Assembly (NCBI RefSeq): GCF_021391495.1
Contig: NZ_CP090063.1
Location: forward strand, 1,302,001 to 1,366,000
From: Amycolatopsis acidiphila
GTDB lineage: Bacteria > Actinomycetota > Actinomycetes > Mycobacteriales > Pseudonocardiaceae
Length of the DNA stretch: 64,000 bases
Reading direction: 5' to 3'
The notes beneath the pieces are model-generated. The model had not been told where the DNA came from. It saw nothing but the letters and a program-made list of their open reading frames with translations, and ran no database searches. The position numbers were made by a program, and so were the translations under genes. Positions 30,263 to 38,384 of the stretch are shown piece after piece (the first letter of the stretch is position 1; each line of letters opens with the position of its first letter).

Positions 30263-31543
30263 ATGGTCCGCTGGGCGGAGCACGCGATCTTCTGGCAGGT
30301 CTATCCGCTGGGGTTCACCGGTGCGCCACGGGCCTTTTCGGACGCGCCCGGTCACCACCGGCTGCGCCAGCTGGTGGACTGGCTGGACTACGCGGTCGAA
30401 CTCGGCTGCTCGGGCCTGCTGCTCGGCCCGGTGTTCGAGGCCGAGACGCACGGCTACGACACCGTCGACCACTTCCGCATCGACCCGCGGCTCGGCGACG
30501 ACGAAGACTTCGACCGCCTGCTCGCCGCGGCGAACGAGCGTGGCCTGCGGGTGGTGCTCGACGGGGTGTTCAACCACGTCAGCCGGCGCTTCGCCCAGGG
30601 CAGCGACTGGTTCCGCCGTGGCGAGGACGGCGGGTACGAGGTCTTCGAGGGGCATCAGCACCTGGTCGCGCTCGACCACGACAACCCGGCCGTCGCCGAC
30701 TACGTCGTCCGCGTGCTCGACCACTGGCTGGACAGGGGCATCGCGGGCTGGCGGCTCGACGCGGCGTACGCCGTGCAGCCGGAGTTCTGGCGGAAGGTCC
30801 TGCCGCCGGTGCGCGAACGGCATCCCGAGTCGTGGTTCCTCGGCGAGGTCCTGCACGGCGACTACGCCGACTACGTCGAGCGCAGCGGGCTGGACTCGGT
30901 CACCCAGTACGAGCTGTGGAAGGCGATCTGGAGCTCGCTCAACGACGGGAACTTCTTCGAGCTCGCCTGGGCGCTGAAACGGCACGCCGCGCTGCTCGAC
31001 ACGTTCCTGCCGCAGACGTTCATCGGCAACCACGACGTCACCCGGCTGGCCACCCGGCTGACCGACGAGCGGCACTTCGGGCACGCGCTCGCGCTGCTGA
31101 TGACCCTGGGTGGCATCCCGAGCATCTACTACGGCGACGAGCAGGCGTTCCGCGGGCTGAAGGAGGAGCGCGAGGGCGGCGACGACGCCGTCCGCCCGGC
31201 GTTCCCGCGCACCCCGGACGAGCTCGCGCCGTTCGGCTGGCCGACCTACCGGCTGCACCAGCGCCTGATCGGGATGCGCCGCCGGCACCCGTGGCTCGTG
31301 CACGCCCACACGTCGGTCGACCACCTGACGAACCGGGCCGTGGCGCTGCGCGCGCAGGCGGCCGAGGGCGAGGTGCTGACGCTGCTCAACCTCGGCGACG
31401 AGCCCTATCGTTTTCCGTTGGATGTCAACGGTTTCTCGGTGATCGGTACGCCGTCGCACGGGGACCGCCCGGACAGCCCGGTGCCCGGCCACAGCTGGGT
31501 GGTGCTGGCCGGCGCTCCCGGCACGGTGAGTGCGACCGGCTAG
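30263..31543 (+). CDS. Alpha-amylase family (GH13) glucan-active protein
   Basis: A 426-residue GH13 protein without signal peptide, hence cytoplasmic. It starts RWAEHAIFWQVYPLGFTGAP, reads GVFNHVSRRFAQG, GWRLDAAYAVQPEFW (nucleophile Asp), WFLGEVLHGDYADYV (acid Glu) and FIGNHDVTRLATRL, and ends in a short beta domain. It is compact, resembling neopullulanase or cyclomaltodextrinase-like and sucrose-isomerase-like barrels rather than secreted alpha-amylase, so its substrate is uncertain. ATG 30263 follows GAGGAG 5 bp upstream; an earlier ATG at 30245 is less likely. It is divergent from malQ, and its stop shares the bases CTAG with the stop of the convergent HdeD-like gene. Confidence 0.88.
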   Translation: MVRWAEHAIFWQVYPLGFTGAPRAFSDAPGHHRLRQLVDWLDYAVELGCSGLLLGPVFEAETHGYDTVDHFRIDPRLGDDEDFDRLLAAANERGLRVVLDGVFNHVSRRFAQGSDWFRRGEDGGYEVFEGHQHLVALDHDNPAVADYVVRVLDHWLDRGIAGWRLDAAYAVQPEFWRKVLPPVRERHPESWFLGEVLHGDYADYVERSGLDSVTQYELWKAIWSSLNDGNFFELAWALKRHAALLDTFLPQTFIGNHDVTRLATRLTDERHFGHALALLMTLGGIPSIYYGDEQAFRGLKEEREGGDDAVRPAFPRTPDELAPFGWPTYRLHQRLIGMRRRHPWLVHAHTSVDHLTNRAVALRAQAAEGEVLTLLNLGDEPYRFPLDVNGFSVIGTPSHGDRPDSPVPGHSWVVLAGAPGTVSATG

Positions 31544-32127
31544 GAAACGTGCGCCCGGCGCAGCAGCAGGCTGAACCAGATCGTGCCGATCCCACGGAAG
31601 AGCAGGTTGACGCCGAGCCAGATCGCCAGGGTGAGGATCGTCAGGCCGGGCCAGACGAGCGCGAGGATGCCGACGAGCACGGTCAGCACGCCCAGCCCCA
31701 GCCACAGTCCCCACATCGGGAGCGTGCGGCGCATCGTGATCGCCATCGAGGTTTGCATGACGCCGCCGATGATCAGGCCGATGCCGACGAGCGTCGCGAG
31801 CGCCAGGAGCGTGAGCCCGGGCCACGCCAGCGCGAGCACGCCGATCACGATCCACACGGCGCCGAGGACGTAGGCGGGCCAGCGCTCGCGCTGCCGGTCG
31901 GCCGTGACCAGCTCGTTGATCCCGTCGACGATCAGGGCGATCGCGACGAGCACGGCCAGCACGCCGACCGCGGTGGCCAGGTTCACGAGCAGGCAGACCG
32001 CGAGCACGGTGACCGCGACACCCAGCAGGGTGACCAGCCACCACCGCCCGGTCACCCGTCGCACGGTTTCCCCGAGGCCCTCGCCGGTGGAGAGCCCGAA
32101 CGGCCGATAAGGCTGGTTCGTCACCAT
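31540..32127 (-). CDS. HdeD-family (DUF308) membrane protein
   Basis: About 195 residues with six hydrophobic helices in three similar pairs, the repeated DUF308 pattern. Examples are WWLVTLLGVAVTVLAVCLLVNLATAVGVLAVLVAIALIVDGINEL and then two copies of VGIGLIIGGVMQTSM / GILALVWPGLTILTLAIWLGVNLLFRGIG. HdeD proteins are implicated in acid or stress resistance in enterobacteria; the role in actinomycetes is unknown. The ATG at 32127 (or the GTG directly after) avoids overlap with the NAD kinase gene upstream, 43 bp away. It is probably in the same transcript as nadK. Confidence 0.8.
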   Translation of the reverse strand: MVTNQPYRPFGLSTGEGLGETVRRVTGRWWLVTLLGVAVTVLAVCLLVNLATAVGVLAVLVAIALIVDGINELVTADRQRERWPAYVLGAVWIVIGVLALAWPGLTLLALATLVGIGLIIGGVMQTSMAITMRRTLPMWGLWLGLGVLTVLVGILALVWPGLTILTLAIWLGVNLLFRGIGTIWFSLLLRRAHVS

Positions 32128-32170
32128 GCCAGCCGACAGTAGGCAGCCCGGACCCGCCGCGCTACGGCGC

Positions 32171-33085
32171 TCACTCAAACGGCGGAGGGTCCAGTCGCCG
32201 GCGCATGTGCTCCGGGATCAGCTCGAGCAGCTGGTCCGGGCGTAGTGGCAGGTCGAGCAGACTGAGCTTGACCCGGCTCCGGCTCGCGTGCGCCCCGGCC
32301 GCCAGCCGGACGACCTTCGCCGCGTCCTGCCGCAGGCGCGCGCTCAGGGTCTGGCCCGGCACGAGGCGGCCCGCCTCGGTCCCGTCCAGGTCGATGCCCA
32401 CCGCGACGCTGTCCGGGGTGACGTGCAGGCGCACCTCGTCGTTCGGCCCCAGCACGACCGGGCGGCTCACCCCGGCCATCGGCGCGACCGGGGTGACCAC
32501 CATCGCGGGCGCGGACGGCGAGAGCACCGGCCCGCCGGCCGCGTAGTTGTAGGCCGTCGAACCGGTCGGCGTCGCGACGACGAGCGCGTCGCACTTGTAG
32601 TAGCCGAACTGCCGGCCGTTGACGATGAGGTCCACGGACACGGCGGCGCGGCCGAGCCGGGTCAGCACGATGTCGTTGAACGCGGCGGTGCGCTTCGCGG
32701 GCTCGGTCGTGTCCAGGCAGCTGTGCGGCTCGACCGTGAAGTCCTCGCGCCGCAACTGGTCCAGCGCGGACTCCAGGTGGTCGGGCTGGACCTCGACGAG
32801 AAAGCCGAGGTTGCCGTGGTTGACGCCCAGCACCGGCACCGGGCGCGCGACGACGAGCCGCATCGCGCCCAGCATCGTCCCGTCCCCGCCGAGGCTGATC
32901 AGCCCGTCGACCTGCTCGGTGAACTCCTCGTCGGGCACCGCCTCGACACCGGGCACCCGGGCCGCCTGCGACTGCCGCACGAGCACCCGCAGCCCGTGTG
33001 CGCCGGCGTACGCCGCGATCGTCCGGACAGACGCCGCCACCGGCTTGCTGGGATGCACCACGAGCCCGACGATCTTCATGCCCAC
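32171..33085 (-). CDS. nadK: NAD kinase
   Basis: A 304-residue ATP-NAD kinase that makes NADP. It shows the family's GGDGTML motif in LISLGGDGTMLGAMRLV, the NHGNLGFLVEV segment, and the glycine-rich VVATPTGSTAYNYAAGGPVLSPSAPAMVVTPV. The start is GTG 33085 or the ATG two codons later (KIVGLVVHP); no clear ribosome-binding site helps to choose. In most actinomycetes nadK sits with recN and tlyA-like genes; here it stands apart. It may therefore be a second copy, or the gene order has been rearranged. Confidence 0.92.
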   Translation of the reverse strand: MGMKIVGLVVHPSKPVAASVRTIAAYAGAHGLRVLVRQSQAARVPGVEAVPDEEFTEQVDGLISLGGDGTMLGAMRLVVARPVPVLGVNHGNLGFLVEVQPDHLESALDQLRREDFTVEPHSCLDTTEPAKRTAAFNDIVLTRLGRAAVSVDLIVNGRQFGYYKCDALVVATPTGSTAYNYAAGGPVLSPSAPAMVVTPVAPMAGVSRPVVLGPNDEVRLHVTPDSVAVGIDLDGTEAGRLVPGQTLSARLRQDAAKVVRLAAGAHASRSRVKLSLLDLPLRPDQLLELIPEHMRRRLDPPPFE

Positions 33086-33150
33086 GGTCCGGACTATAGG
33101 CGCGCCCGGCCACCGGAGCGGGGTTTGACAGTAGGGTGCTGCAGGACGCG

Positions 33151-33342
33151 ATGGACGCGGACATCTCCCGGCTCTACCAGGAGGCGCGGATCGACGGGCT
33201 CAAGCCGAGCTTCGTGATGGAGCTGGTCCGGCTGCACCTGCACGGCCCGATGACGATTACCGAGCTGGCGGAAGCGTTGCGGCACAAGAGTTTTCACGAC
33301 CGGATCGCCGAGAAGCTCGCCGAGGACCCGGCATGGCGGTGA
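33151..33342 (+). CDS. Short MarR-like protein, apparently internally deleted
   Basis: A 63-residue frame reading DADISRLYQEARIDGLKPSFVMELVRLHLHGPMTITELAEAL, which resembles the first two helices and the HTH entry of MarR regulators. It then jumps to RHKSFHDRIAEKLAEDPAWR, which looks like the extreme C-terminal helix of the same kind of protein. The recognition helix, wing and most of the dimer interface (about 80-90 residues) are missing without a frame break. The stop overlaps the start of the MFS exporter gene by 10 bp, as is common for MarR-exporter pairs. The product could retain dimerisation but not normal DNA binding. An alternative is a distinct small protein family. Confidence 0.55.
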   Translation: MDADISRLYQEARIDGLKPSFVMELVRLHLHGPMTITELAEALRHKSFHDRIAEKLAEDPAWR

Positions 33343-34559
33343 GGCACGCCCTGCTCGACATCACGCCGCTGCGGTCCTCGCCGGTGTTCCGCCGGTTCTG
33401 GATCGGCCGCACGTTCTCGGGCTTCGGCAGTGAGATGACGATCGTCGCCGTGATGTTCCAGGTCTGGCAGGCGACCGGAAGCACGGTCTGGACCGGCGCG
33501 GCGGCGCTCGCCCAGGCGCTCCCGGTCATCGTGTTCGGACTCTTCGCGGGCTCGCTCGTCGATCGCGTCGAACGCCGCAGGTTCTACCTCGGGACGACGA
33601 CCGGCCAGGCCGTCTGCTCGTTCCTGCTCGCGGTGCAAGGTTTTCTCGGGCATCTGCCGGTACTTCTCCTGCTGCTGGTGGTGGCCGTGCAGTCCACCTT
33701 CGTCGCGGGTGGCGGCCCGACGTCCCGCACGTTCATCCCGCGGCTGCTGCCGAAGACCCAGCTGGGCGCAGGCCTGGCGCTGAACCGGATCTCGTTCCAG
33801 GGAGCCATGCTCGTGGGCCCCGCGCTGGGCGGCGTGATGATCGGCTGGCTCGGCGTGGGCGGCTGCTACGCCATCGACGCCGTCACCTTCCTGCTGGCGT
33901 TCTACGGCGCGTTCGGGCTGCCCGCGATGCGCCCGGACGGCGAACTGCCGCGGGCGGGCCTGCGTGGCGTGGCCGACGGGCTGTCATTCCTGCTGCGCAC
34001 GCCCATCGTGCGCGGCGCACTGCTCACCGACCTCGCCTCGATGGTGCTGTCGATGCCGGTGAGCCTGTTCCCGCTGATCAACGCCGAGCGGTTCGGCGAC
34101 AACCCGCGGACCCTGGGCCTGTTCCTGACGGCGATCGCCGTCGGCGGGGTGGTGGCATCGGTCTTCTCGGGCAGCTTCACCCGGCTGCCGCGCCCGGGGG
34201 TGGTGATGCTGGTGGCCTCGGCGGGCTGGGGTGTGTCGCTGACGTTGTTCGGAATCTCGCCGAACGCCTGGCTGGGCCTGGGTTTCCTGGTGCTCGCGGG
34301 CGTCGCCGACACCGTTTCGGTGATCTCCCGCAGCACGGTCGTGCAGCTGCACACCCCGGACGCCCTGCGGGGCCGCACGAGCGCCGCGGAGCAGATCGTC
34401 GGACAGGCGGGCCCGGACGTCGGCAACCTGCGCGCGGGCCTGCTCGCGGGCGCGACGTCCGGCATGACGGCACTGGTCGCGGGCGGCTTGATGTGCGTCG
34501 CCGCCGTCGCCGCGATCGCCTGGGCGACCCCCGGCCTGCGCCGCTTCTCGGCGGACTAG
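33333..34559 (+). CDS. MFS exporter (EntS-like, MFS_3 family)
   Basis: A 408-residue transporter with about 12 membrane helices. It starts TPLRSSPVFRRFWIGRTFSGFGSEMTIVAVMFQVWQATGSTVWTG and has the motif-A-like loop GSLVDRVERRRFYLGTTTGQAV between helices 2 and 3. A long cytoplasmic loop lies near residue 195. The family exports siderophores, macrolides and other small molecules by proton antiport. ATG 33333 overlaps the end of the truncated MarR-like gene, so translation is probably coupled. If that regulator is inactive the exporter would be constitutive. Its stop shares CTAG with the convergent acyltransferase gene. Confidence 0.87.
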   Translation: MAVRHALLDITPLRSSPVFRRFWIGRTFSGFGSEMTIVAVMFQVWQATGSTVWTGAAALAQALPVIVFGLFAGSLVDRVERRRFYLGTTTGQAVCSFLLAVQGFLGHLPVLLLLLVVAVQSTFVAGGGPTSRTFIPRLLPKTQLGAGLALNRISFQGAMLVGPALGGVMIGWLGVGGCYAIDAVTFLLAFYGAFGLPAMRPDGELPRAGLRGVADGLSFLLRTPIVRGALLTDLASMVLSMPVSLFPLINAERFGDNPRTLGLFLTAIAVGGVVASVFSGSFTRLPRPGVVMLVASAGWGVSLTLFGISPNAWLGLGFLVLAGVADTVSVISRSTVVQLHTPDALRGRTSAAEQIVGQAGPDVGNLRAGLLAGATSGMTALVAGGLMCVAAVAAIAWATPGLRRFSAD

Positions 34560-35680
34560 GAGCGCTTGCGCCGCGTCCGCAGGAACCGCTCGGCGGGCAT
34601 CTCGACGAACCGGTGCAGCAGGTCCGACACCAGCGCCGTGGCCGCGAGCCCCGCCAGTACGGCGAGCTCCGGGCCGACGCGTGGCACCAGCGCGTTCATC
34701 AACGGGTACAGGCACGCCAGGTGCACGAGGTAGATCGCGTAGGTCCGGCGCGACCACCCGGCGATCACCTTCGACCGGCTGATCCGGCCGTTCGCGCGCA
34801 TCATCAGCAGCACGACGGCGGTCACCACGAGCAGGGTGCGCGGCATCGCGTTGCCCTGGAACGTGAACCCGCCGATCCGGTCGGCCCAGACGAACAGCAG
34901 CACATGCACCGCGCCGATGGCCAGCGCGGCGTACCGGTGCACCGCGCGCGTGTGCACGAGCGAGATGAGCTGACCGATGCACAGCACCGGCAGGTACACC
35001 GCCCACTGGCCGAGCTGGTGGGCCCACATGTGCAGCGAGCCGGTGGTGGAGTTGCGGGACAAGGTGGAGAACAGGATCGTGACGAAGCAGATCGCTGCCA
35101 TGATCGTCGGGGCCAGCCACGGTATCCGCCGCAGCAACGGGATCGCCGCGGCGACGTAGCAGTAGAAGATGATCTGCATCCACAGCGTCCAGGTGACTCC
35201 GACCAGCCCGACCTGCGGGGTCTGGAAGAAGTTGGTGAGCACCATCCCGGACAGCAGGTCGCCGAAGCCCAGGTGCGGGTCGTGCGTGGACGAGACCTGC
35301 AGGCCGAAGTCGATCAGCAGCCAGACCAGCGGGGTGATCACCCACAGCAGCGGGAGCAGCCTGCTGACCCGGCGGTAGAGGAAGGTCCCCGGCCCTTCGC
35401 GCGCGGTCACGTGGGTGACCACCACACCGCTGATCATCAGGAACGTGCAGACGCCGAGGAAGCCCAGGTTGGCGTTGAGGTGCAGGCTGCCGACGAGCTC
35501 GTTCTCCACCCAGTCGGTCAGCCACCAGTGCTGGTGCGACAGCGTGAAGTAGGCCGCGATGTGCCCGAACACCACCAGGCACGAGGCCAGCACGCGCAAC
35601 ATGTCCAGGCCGTGCAGGCGTTCCGGCTTCCGCGCGGGCGCGCCGACGGCCACCGGCTGCTCCGACACCTGCGCGGTCAT
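34556..35680 (-). CDS. Acyltransferase family 3 membrane protein
   Basis: A 374-residue integral membrane O-acyltransferase with about 10 helices. It has the family's GLDMLRVLASCLVVFGHIAAY segment, with the conserved Arg and His in helix 1, and a FYRRVSRLLPLLWVITPL loop motif. It ends VSDLLHRFVEMPAERFLRTRRKRS with the typical Glu-x-Pro. Such enzymes acetylate extracellular glycans, lipids or antibiotics. ATG 35680 overlaps the stop of the preceding membrane-protein gene as ATGA. Frames open far upstream were rejected as they run through that gene. It is third in a three-gene operon; the acceptor is unknown. Confidence 0.86.
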   Translation of the reverse strand: MTAQVSEQPVAVGAPARKPERLHGLDMLRVLASCLVVFGHIAAYFTLSHQHWWLTDWVENELVGSLHLNANLGFLGVCTFLMISGVVVTHVTAREGPGTFLYRRVSRLLPLLWVITPLVWLLIDFGLQVSSTHDPHLGFGDLLSGMVLTNFFQTPQVGLVGVTWTLWMQIIFYCYVAAAIPLLRRIPWLAPTIMAAICFVTILFSTLSRNSTTGSLHMWAHQLGQWAVYLPVLCIGQLISLVHTRAVHRYAALAIGAVHVLLFVWADRIGGFTFQGNAMPRTLLVVTAVVLLMMRANGRISRSKVIAGWSRRTYAIYLVHLACLYPLMNALVPRVGPELAVLAGLAATALVSDLLHRFVEMPAERFLRTRRKRS

Positions 35681-36705
35681 CGGTCGCCTCCGAGTGGCCG
35701 CTGCACGAACCGGTAGCCCGCTTCGGCGAGGGCCACGGTCGCGAGCAGCGCGGCGACCGCGGACAGGGGCAACGGCAGGTGCTGGTAGCCGAGCCCGAGC
35801 ACGGTCCAGCCCACCACGGCCCCGGACGCGATGAGCCACAGCGCGCGGGACGCGAGCCACCGCACGACGGCCGTCTCGCCCGCGACTCGACCGCTCGGCG
35901 CCGCGAGCAGCACGATCAGCAGCGCGTACAGCGCGGTCACCGGATACCAGCGGCCGTGCCATTCGTCGTAGTTCTGCTCGGTCACCACCAGCACGCCGAA
36001 CGCGACCGCCCCCAGCGCGCCGCCGACGAGCCCGTGCACGCGCCCCGATCGCACGTGCCACAGCACTTCGCCGAGCAGGCACAGCGGGGTGAACCCGGCC
36101 AGCAGGCCCAGCTGGTGCAGCGGCGCGGGGCCGCTCGCGCCGAACAGCACGAGATCGCCCAGCACGACCAGCTGCACGACGACGCCGGCCCACGGCGGAA
36201 GGCGCCGGGTGGCGAGGATCAGGAGAGCGGACAGCGCGGCGACGGCCAGCGGCCAGCTCAGCGCGACCAGCGCGGGGTGCCCGGTGATCCGGTCGACCAG
36301 GAAGAGGTTGCTGAGATAGGCCAGCGGCGTGACCTGCGCGTGCTGCGGGCTGCTGTACGGGTCGGCGCCGAGAAGCAGCGCCCCGGCGCTCGCCGTCACC
36401 GCGAGGACGAGGACCGGCACGACGGTCACCAGCATCCGGCGCACCGGGATCCCTTGTGCCACCCGGAAACCGGCCACCAGAAGCAGCATGGCGATGCCCA
36501 GCACGCCGAAGTCCTCGCCGATGCCGGTCGGTTTGTCGAGCCAGTCCCGCACGGCGACGAGCGAGGCCGGCGAGTAGCCGTGCCGGTTCAGCCACAGCGC
36601 GCCCAGATAGCTGTAGAGCACGAGCAGCGCGGCGATCGCGACCACGACCCGCAACCCCGGCAGGGTGGCGGTGCGGTTTCCGGTGCGGGTGTCCAGATCA
36701 GCCAT
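35677..36705 (-). CDS. Polytopic membrane protein, degenerate acyltransferase-3-like
   Basis: A 342-residue protein with about 10 hydrophobic helices. The C-terminal RFVQRPLGGDR and overall helix pattern recall acyltransferase family 3. The helix-1 catalytic region, however, reads PGLRVVVAIAALLVLYSYLGALW, without the conserved histidine. It may be a non-catalytic partner of the true acyltransferase whose gene overlaps its stop by 4 bp. Alternatively it is an unrelated polytopic protein. The stop of the upstream anchored protein overlaps its start by 8 bp, so all three genes are coupled. Confidence 0.65.
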   Translation of the reverse strand: MADLDTRTGNRTATLPGLRVVVAIAALLVLYSYLGALWLNRHGYSPASLVAVRDWLDKPTGIGEDFGVLGIAMLLLVAGFRVAQGIPVRRMLVTVVPVLVLAVTASAGALLLGADPYSSPQHAQVTPLAYLSNLFLVDRITGHPALVALSWPLAVAALSALLILATRRLPPWAGVVVQLVVLGDLVLFGASGPAPLHQLGLLAGFTPLCLLGEVLWHVRSGRVHGLVGGALGAVAFGVLVVTEQNYDEWHGRWYPVTALYALLIVLLAAPSGRVAGETAVVRWLASRALWLIASGAVVGWTVLGLGYQHLPLPLSAVAALLATVALAEAGYRFVQRPLGGDR

Positions 36706-37315
36706 CGGCGGGCAGCTCCCGGAGCTGACGGTCGATCAGCTGGGTGAAGGCGGGCTCGAGGTCGGTCCCGGGCGCCGCTTCGAGGTCGACGCGCACGAGA
36801 AGCCGACCGTCGGCGTAGTGCGCCCTGCCGTCGGCGGCCTGCCCGGTCCGCAGCTCGGCCCGATGCACGCCCGGCGCACTGGGCACCTCCTGCATGCCCG
36901 TGTCGAGCTGCAGCTGGTCGAGCGCGGCAGCCGTCGCCCGCGCCGTCGCCGGGTCCGCCATCTTGACCACGACCGCCACCACCCGGCCCTGCCGTGTGTC
37001 GGCCACGGTGGCCCGCGCGGCGCCGGGCTGTCCGCTCCTGAAGGCGGCGATCTCCTTGTCGCTCAGGAACTTCATGCTGACCACCTGGTCGAAGCTGCGC
37101 ACGTAGGCGTAGCCCTCGGAGTCGCCGAAATCGGCCAGTGCCAGACCGTCGCGGGCCAGCCTGCCTTCCTCCCCGGCAGCGGCGACCGTCTGCTGGTCCA
37201 GGTCCGGCAGCCGGTACGCGAAATGCTGGTAGGTCAGCGCGCACGCGGCGACCAGCACCACGAGAACCGCGAAGGCCACGACGGTGCCGACGGCGGGCTT
37301 GCGCACGTGGGCCAT
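36698..37315 (-). CDS. Membrane-anchored extracellular protein of unknown function
   Basis: A 205-residue protein with a short basic N-terminus (AHVRKPA) and one membrane helix (VGTVVAFAVLVVLVAACALTYQHFAY). An extracytoplasmic domain of about 170 residues follows, rich in alternating hydrophobic strands and two similar motifs (VVVKMADPATARATAAAL, LLVRVDLEAAPGTDLEPA). I do not recognise the domain. The ATG at 37315 is preceded by a GAGG. It is first gene of the operon with the two acyltransferase-like membrane proteins, which suggests a role in surface-polymer modification. Confidence 0.7.
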   Translation of the reverse strand: MAHVRKPAVGTVVAFAVLVVLVAACALTYQHFAYRLPDLDQQTVAAAGEEGRLARDGLALADFGDSEGYAYVRSFDQVVSMKFLSDKEIAAFRSGQPGAARATVADTRQGRVVAVVVKMADPATARATAAALDQLQLDTGMQEVPSAPGVHRAELRTGQAADGRAHYADGRLLVRVDLEAAPGTDLEPAFTQLIDRQLRELPADG

Positions 37316-37536
37316 CGCACCTCGTTCCCCCAGTTCGACCGATCGCCGGTAATTCTCCCAAACGATCGGCAGGACCTGCCCGAACGGGTGGTCGGTGACG
37401 GCGGTCCCTGTCCAGAACTGAATCGTCCGAGGTGGGCGGAGCATTACCGGGCCGTGTCGCGGAGCCGCTCGCGTCGCGGCCCCCGGACCTGCCCGCGTGA
37501 CTGTTTCCGCAGTTCAGAGGCGAGCTGGTGCGGCGC

Positions 37537-38181
37537 TCACCGCTGTCCGGGTTCCGGCGCGCGGGCTGTCACCGAGGTGGTCTCCCAGGCGAACCCGTCC
37601 GGATCGGTGAACGGCTCGGCAGCGCCGACGACCGCGATCCGGTGCGATCCGGTGCCGTCGGGGGAGACGCCGGCGTCCTTGGCGAGGGCACGACGCCGGT
37701 ACAGGGCCAGTTTGACGGCGCCCGGCTCGGTGGCGAACTCGACGTACATGCGGCCGAAGCTTTTCGCCACGGTGAGGCCCCGGTCGACGTAGAACCGTTT
37801 GCTCGCGGCCACGTCGGCGACTCCCAGCAGGAGCACGATGTCGTTGAACTGCCGGGTGGCCGGGCCGGTGTCCTTCTTCGCCGAGGTCGCGACCTTCCAG
37901 ATCGTCCCGTCCGGGGCTTGGACGACCCCGCCGTAGCCCCACAGCGATTTCGAAGCGGCCTTGAGCGTCGTCGCCCCGGCGTCGAGGGCGGCGCCGAGTA
38001 GGGCGTCGACGTCGGCCGGCTGGGACACCGTGAGTGACAGGGTGAACCCGCGGAAGCCGGTGGTCGGTGCCTGTGAGGCGCGCAGGCGCAGCTGGGTGCC
38101 CAACCCGAAGGCGGCGGTGTAGAAGCGTTCGGCGGCCGCGGGGTCCGCCACCTCGAGGGTGATGTTGTCGATGGAGGTCAT
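37537..38181 (-). CDS. VOC-superfamily (glyoxalase/bleomycin-resistance-like) protein
   Basis: A 214-residue protein made of two VOC modules (about 1-113 and 118-210). Each has the paired beta-alpha-beta-beta-beta pattern: DNITLEVADPAAAERFYTAAFGLGTQL, then FNDIVLLLGVADVAASKRFYVDRGLTVAKSFGRMYVEF. The metal-binding residues of true glyoxalases are not obvious, so the enzymatic role is open. The ATG at 38181 gives the common 'TSIDNITLEVADP' start. It is divergent from helR with a 203-bp gap and could share control with it, but a direct link to rifamycin is not shown. Confidence 0.8.
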   Translation of the reverse strand: MTSIDNITLEVADPAAAERFYTAAFGLGTQLRLRASQAPTTGFRGFTLSLTVSQPADVDALLGAALDAGATTLKAASKSLWGYGGVVQAPDGTIWKVATSAKKDTGPATRQFNDIVLLLGVADVAASKRFYVDRGLTVAKSFGRMYVEFATEPGAVKLALYRRRALAKDAGVSPDGTGSHRIAVVGAAEPFTDPDGFAWETTSVTARAPEPGQR

Positions 38182-38284
38182 GGCAGGAACGCTAGGCGCG
38201 GCCCGGGGACCGGCGCTTCTCGATTCCTGACCGGTCTTGACCCGGCGCCGCACGCCCGCTCGAATTCGCGACTTCGCCGGTAAG

Positions 38285-38299
38285 CCTCTTGACAAGAGG
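38285..38299. promoter_or_regulatory. 15-bp palindrome CCTCTTGACAAGAGG upstream of helR
   Basis: A perfect 7-1-7 inverted repeat 85-99 bp upstream of the helR start, in the divergent VOC/helR spacer. Its CTTG...CAAG core resembles the core of the 19-bp element upstream of rph but has one central base instead of three. It could be a degenerate rifamycin-associated element or an unrelated operator for either gene. Confidence 0.4.
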
Positions 38300-38331
38300 G
38301 GGACAATAAAAAATCGACGTGTCCTCCGTAA

Positions 38332-38360
38332 TTCAAAGGAGAACCCGCCGAACCTATTAT
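38332..38360 (+). promoter_or_regulatory. Candidate helR promoter
   Basis: TTCAAA (38332-38337) and TATTAT (38355-38360) are spaced 17 bp. TATTAT stands out in this GC-rich sequence. The helR GTG start and its GAGGGG ribosome-binding site lie about 16-25 bp downstream, giving a very short leader. Confidence 0.5.
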
Positions 38361-38384
38361 CAGTTTAAACGCGGTGAGGGGCCT

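Noticed and set aside
35681..36595. A 305-codon N-terminal extension of the acyltransferase frame
   Set aside because: It overlaps the 342-residue membrane-protein gene in another frame, is Arg/Ala-rich without helices, and the ATG at 35680 matches family length.
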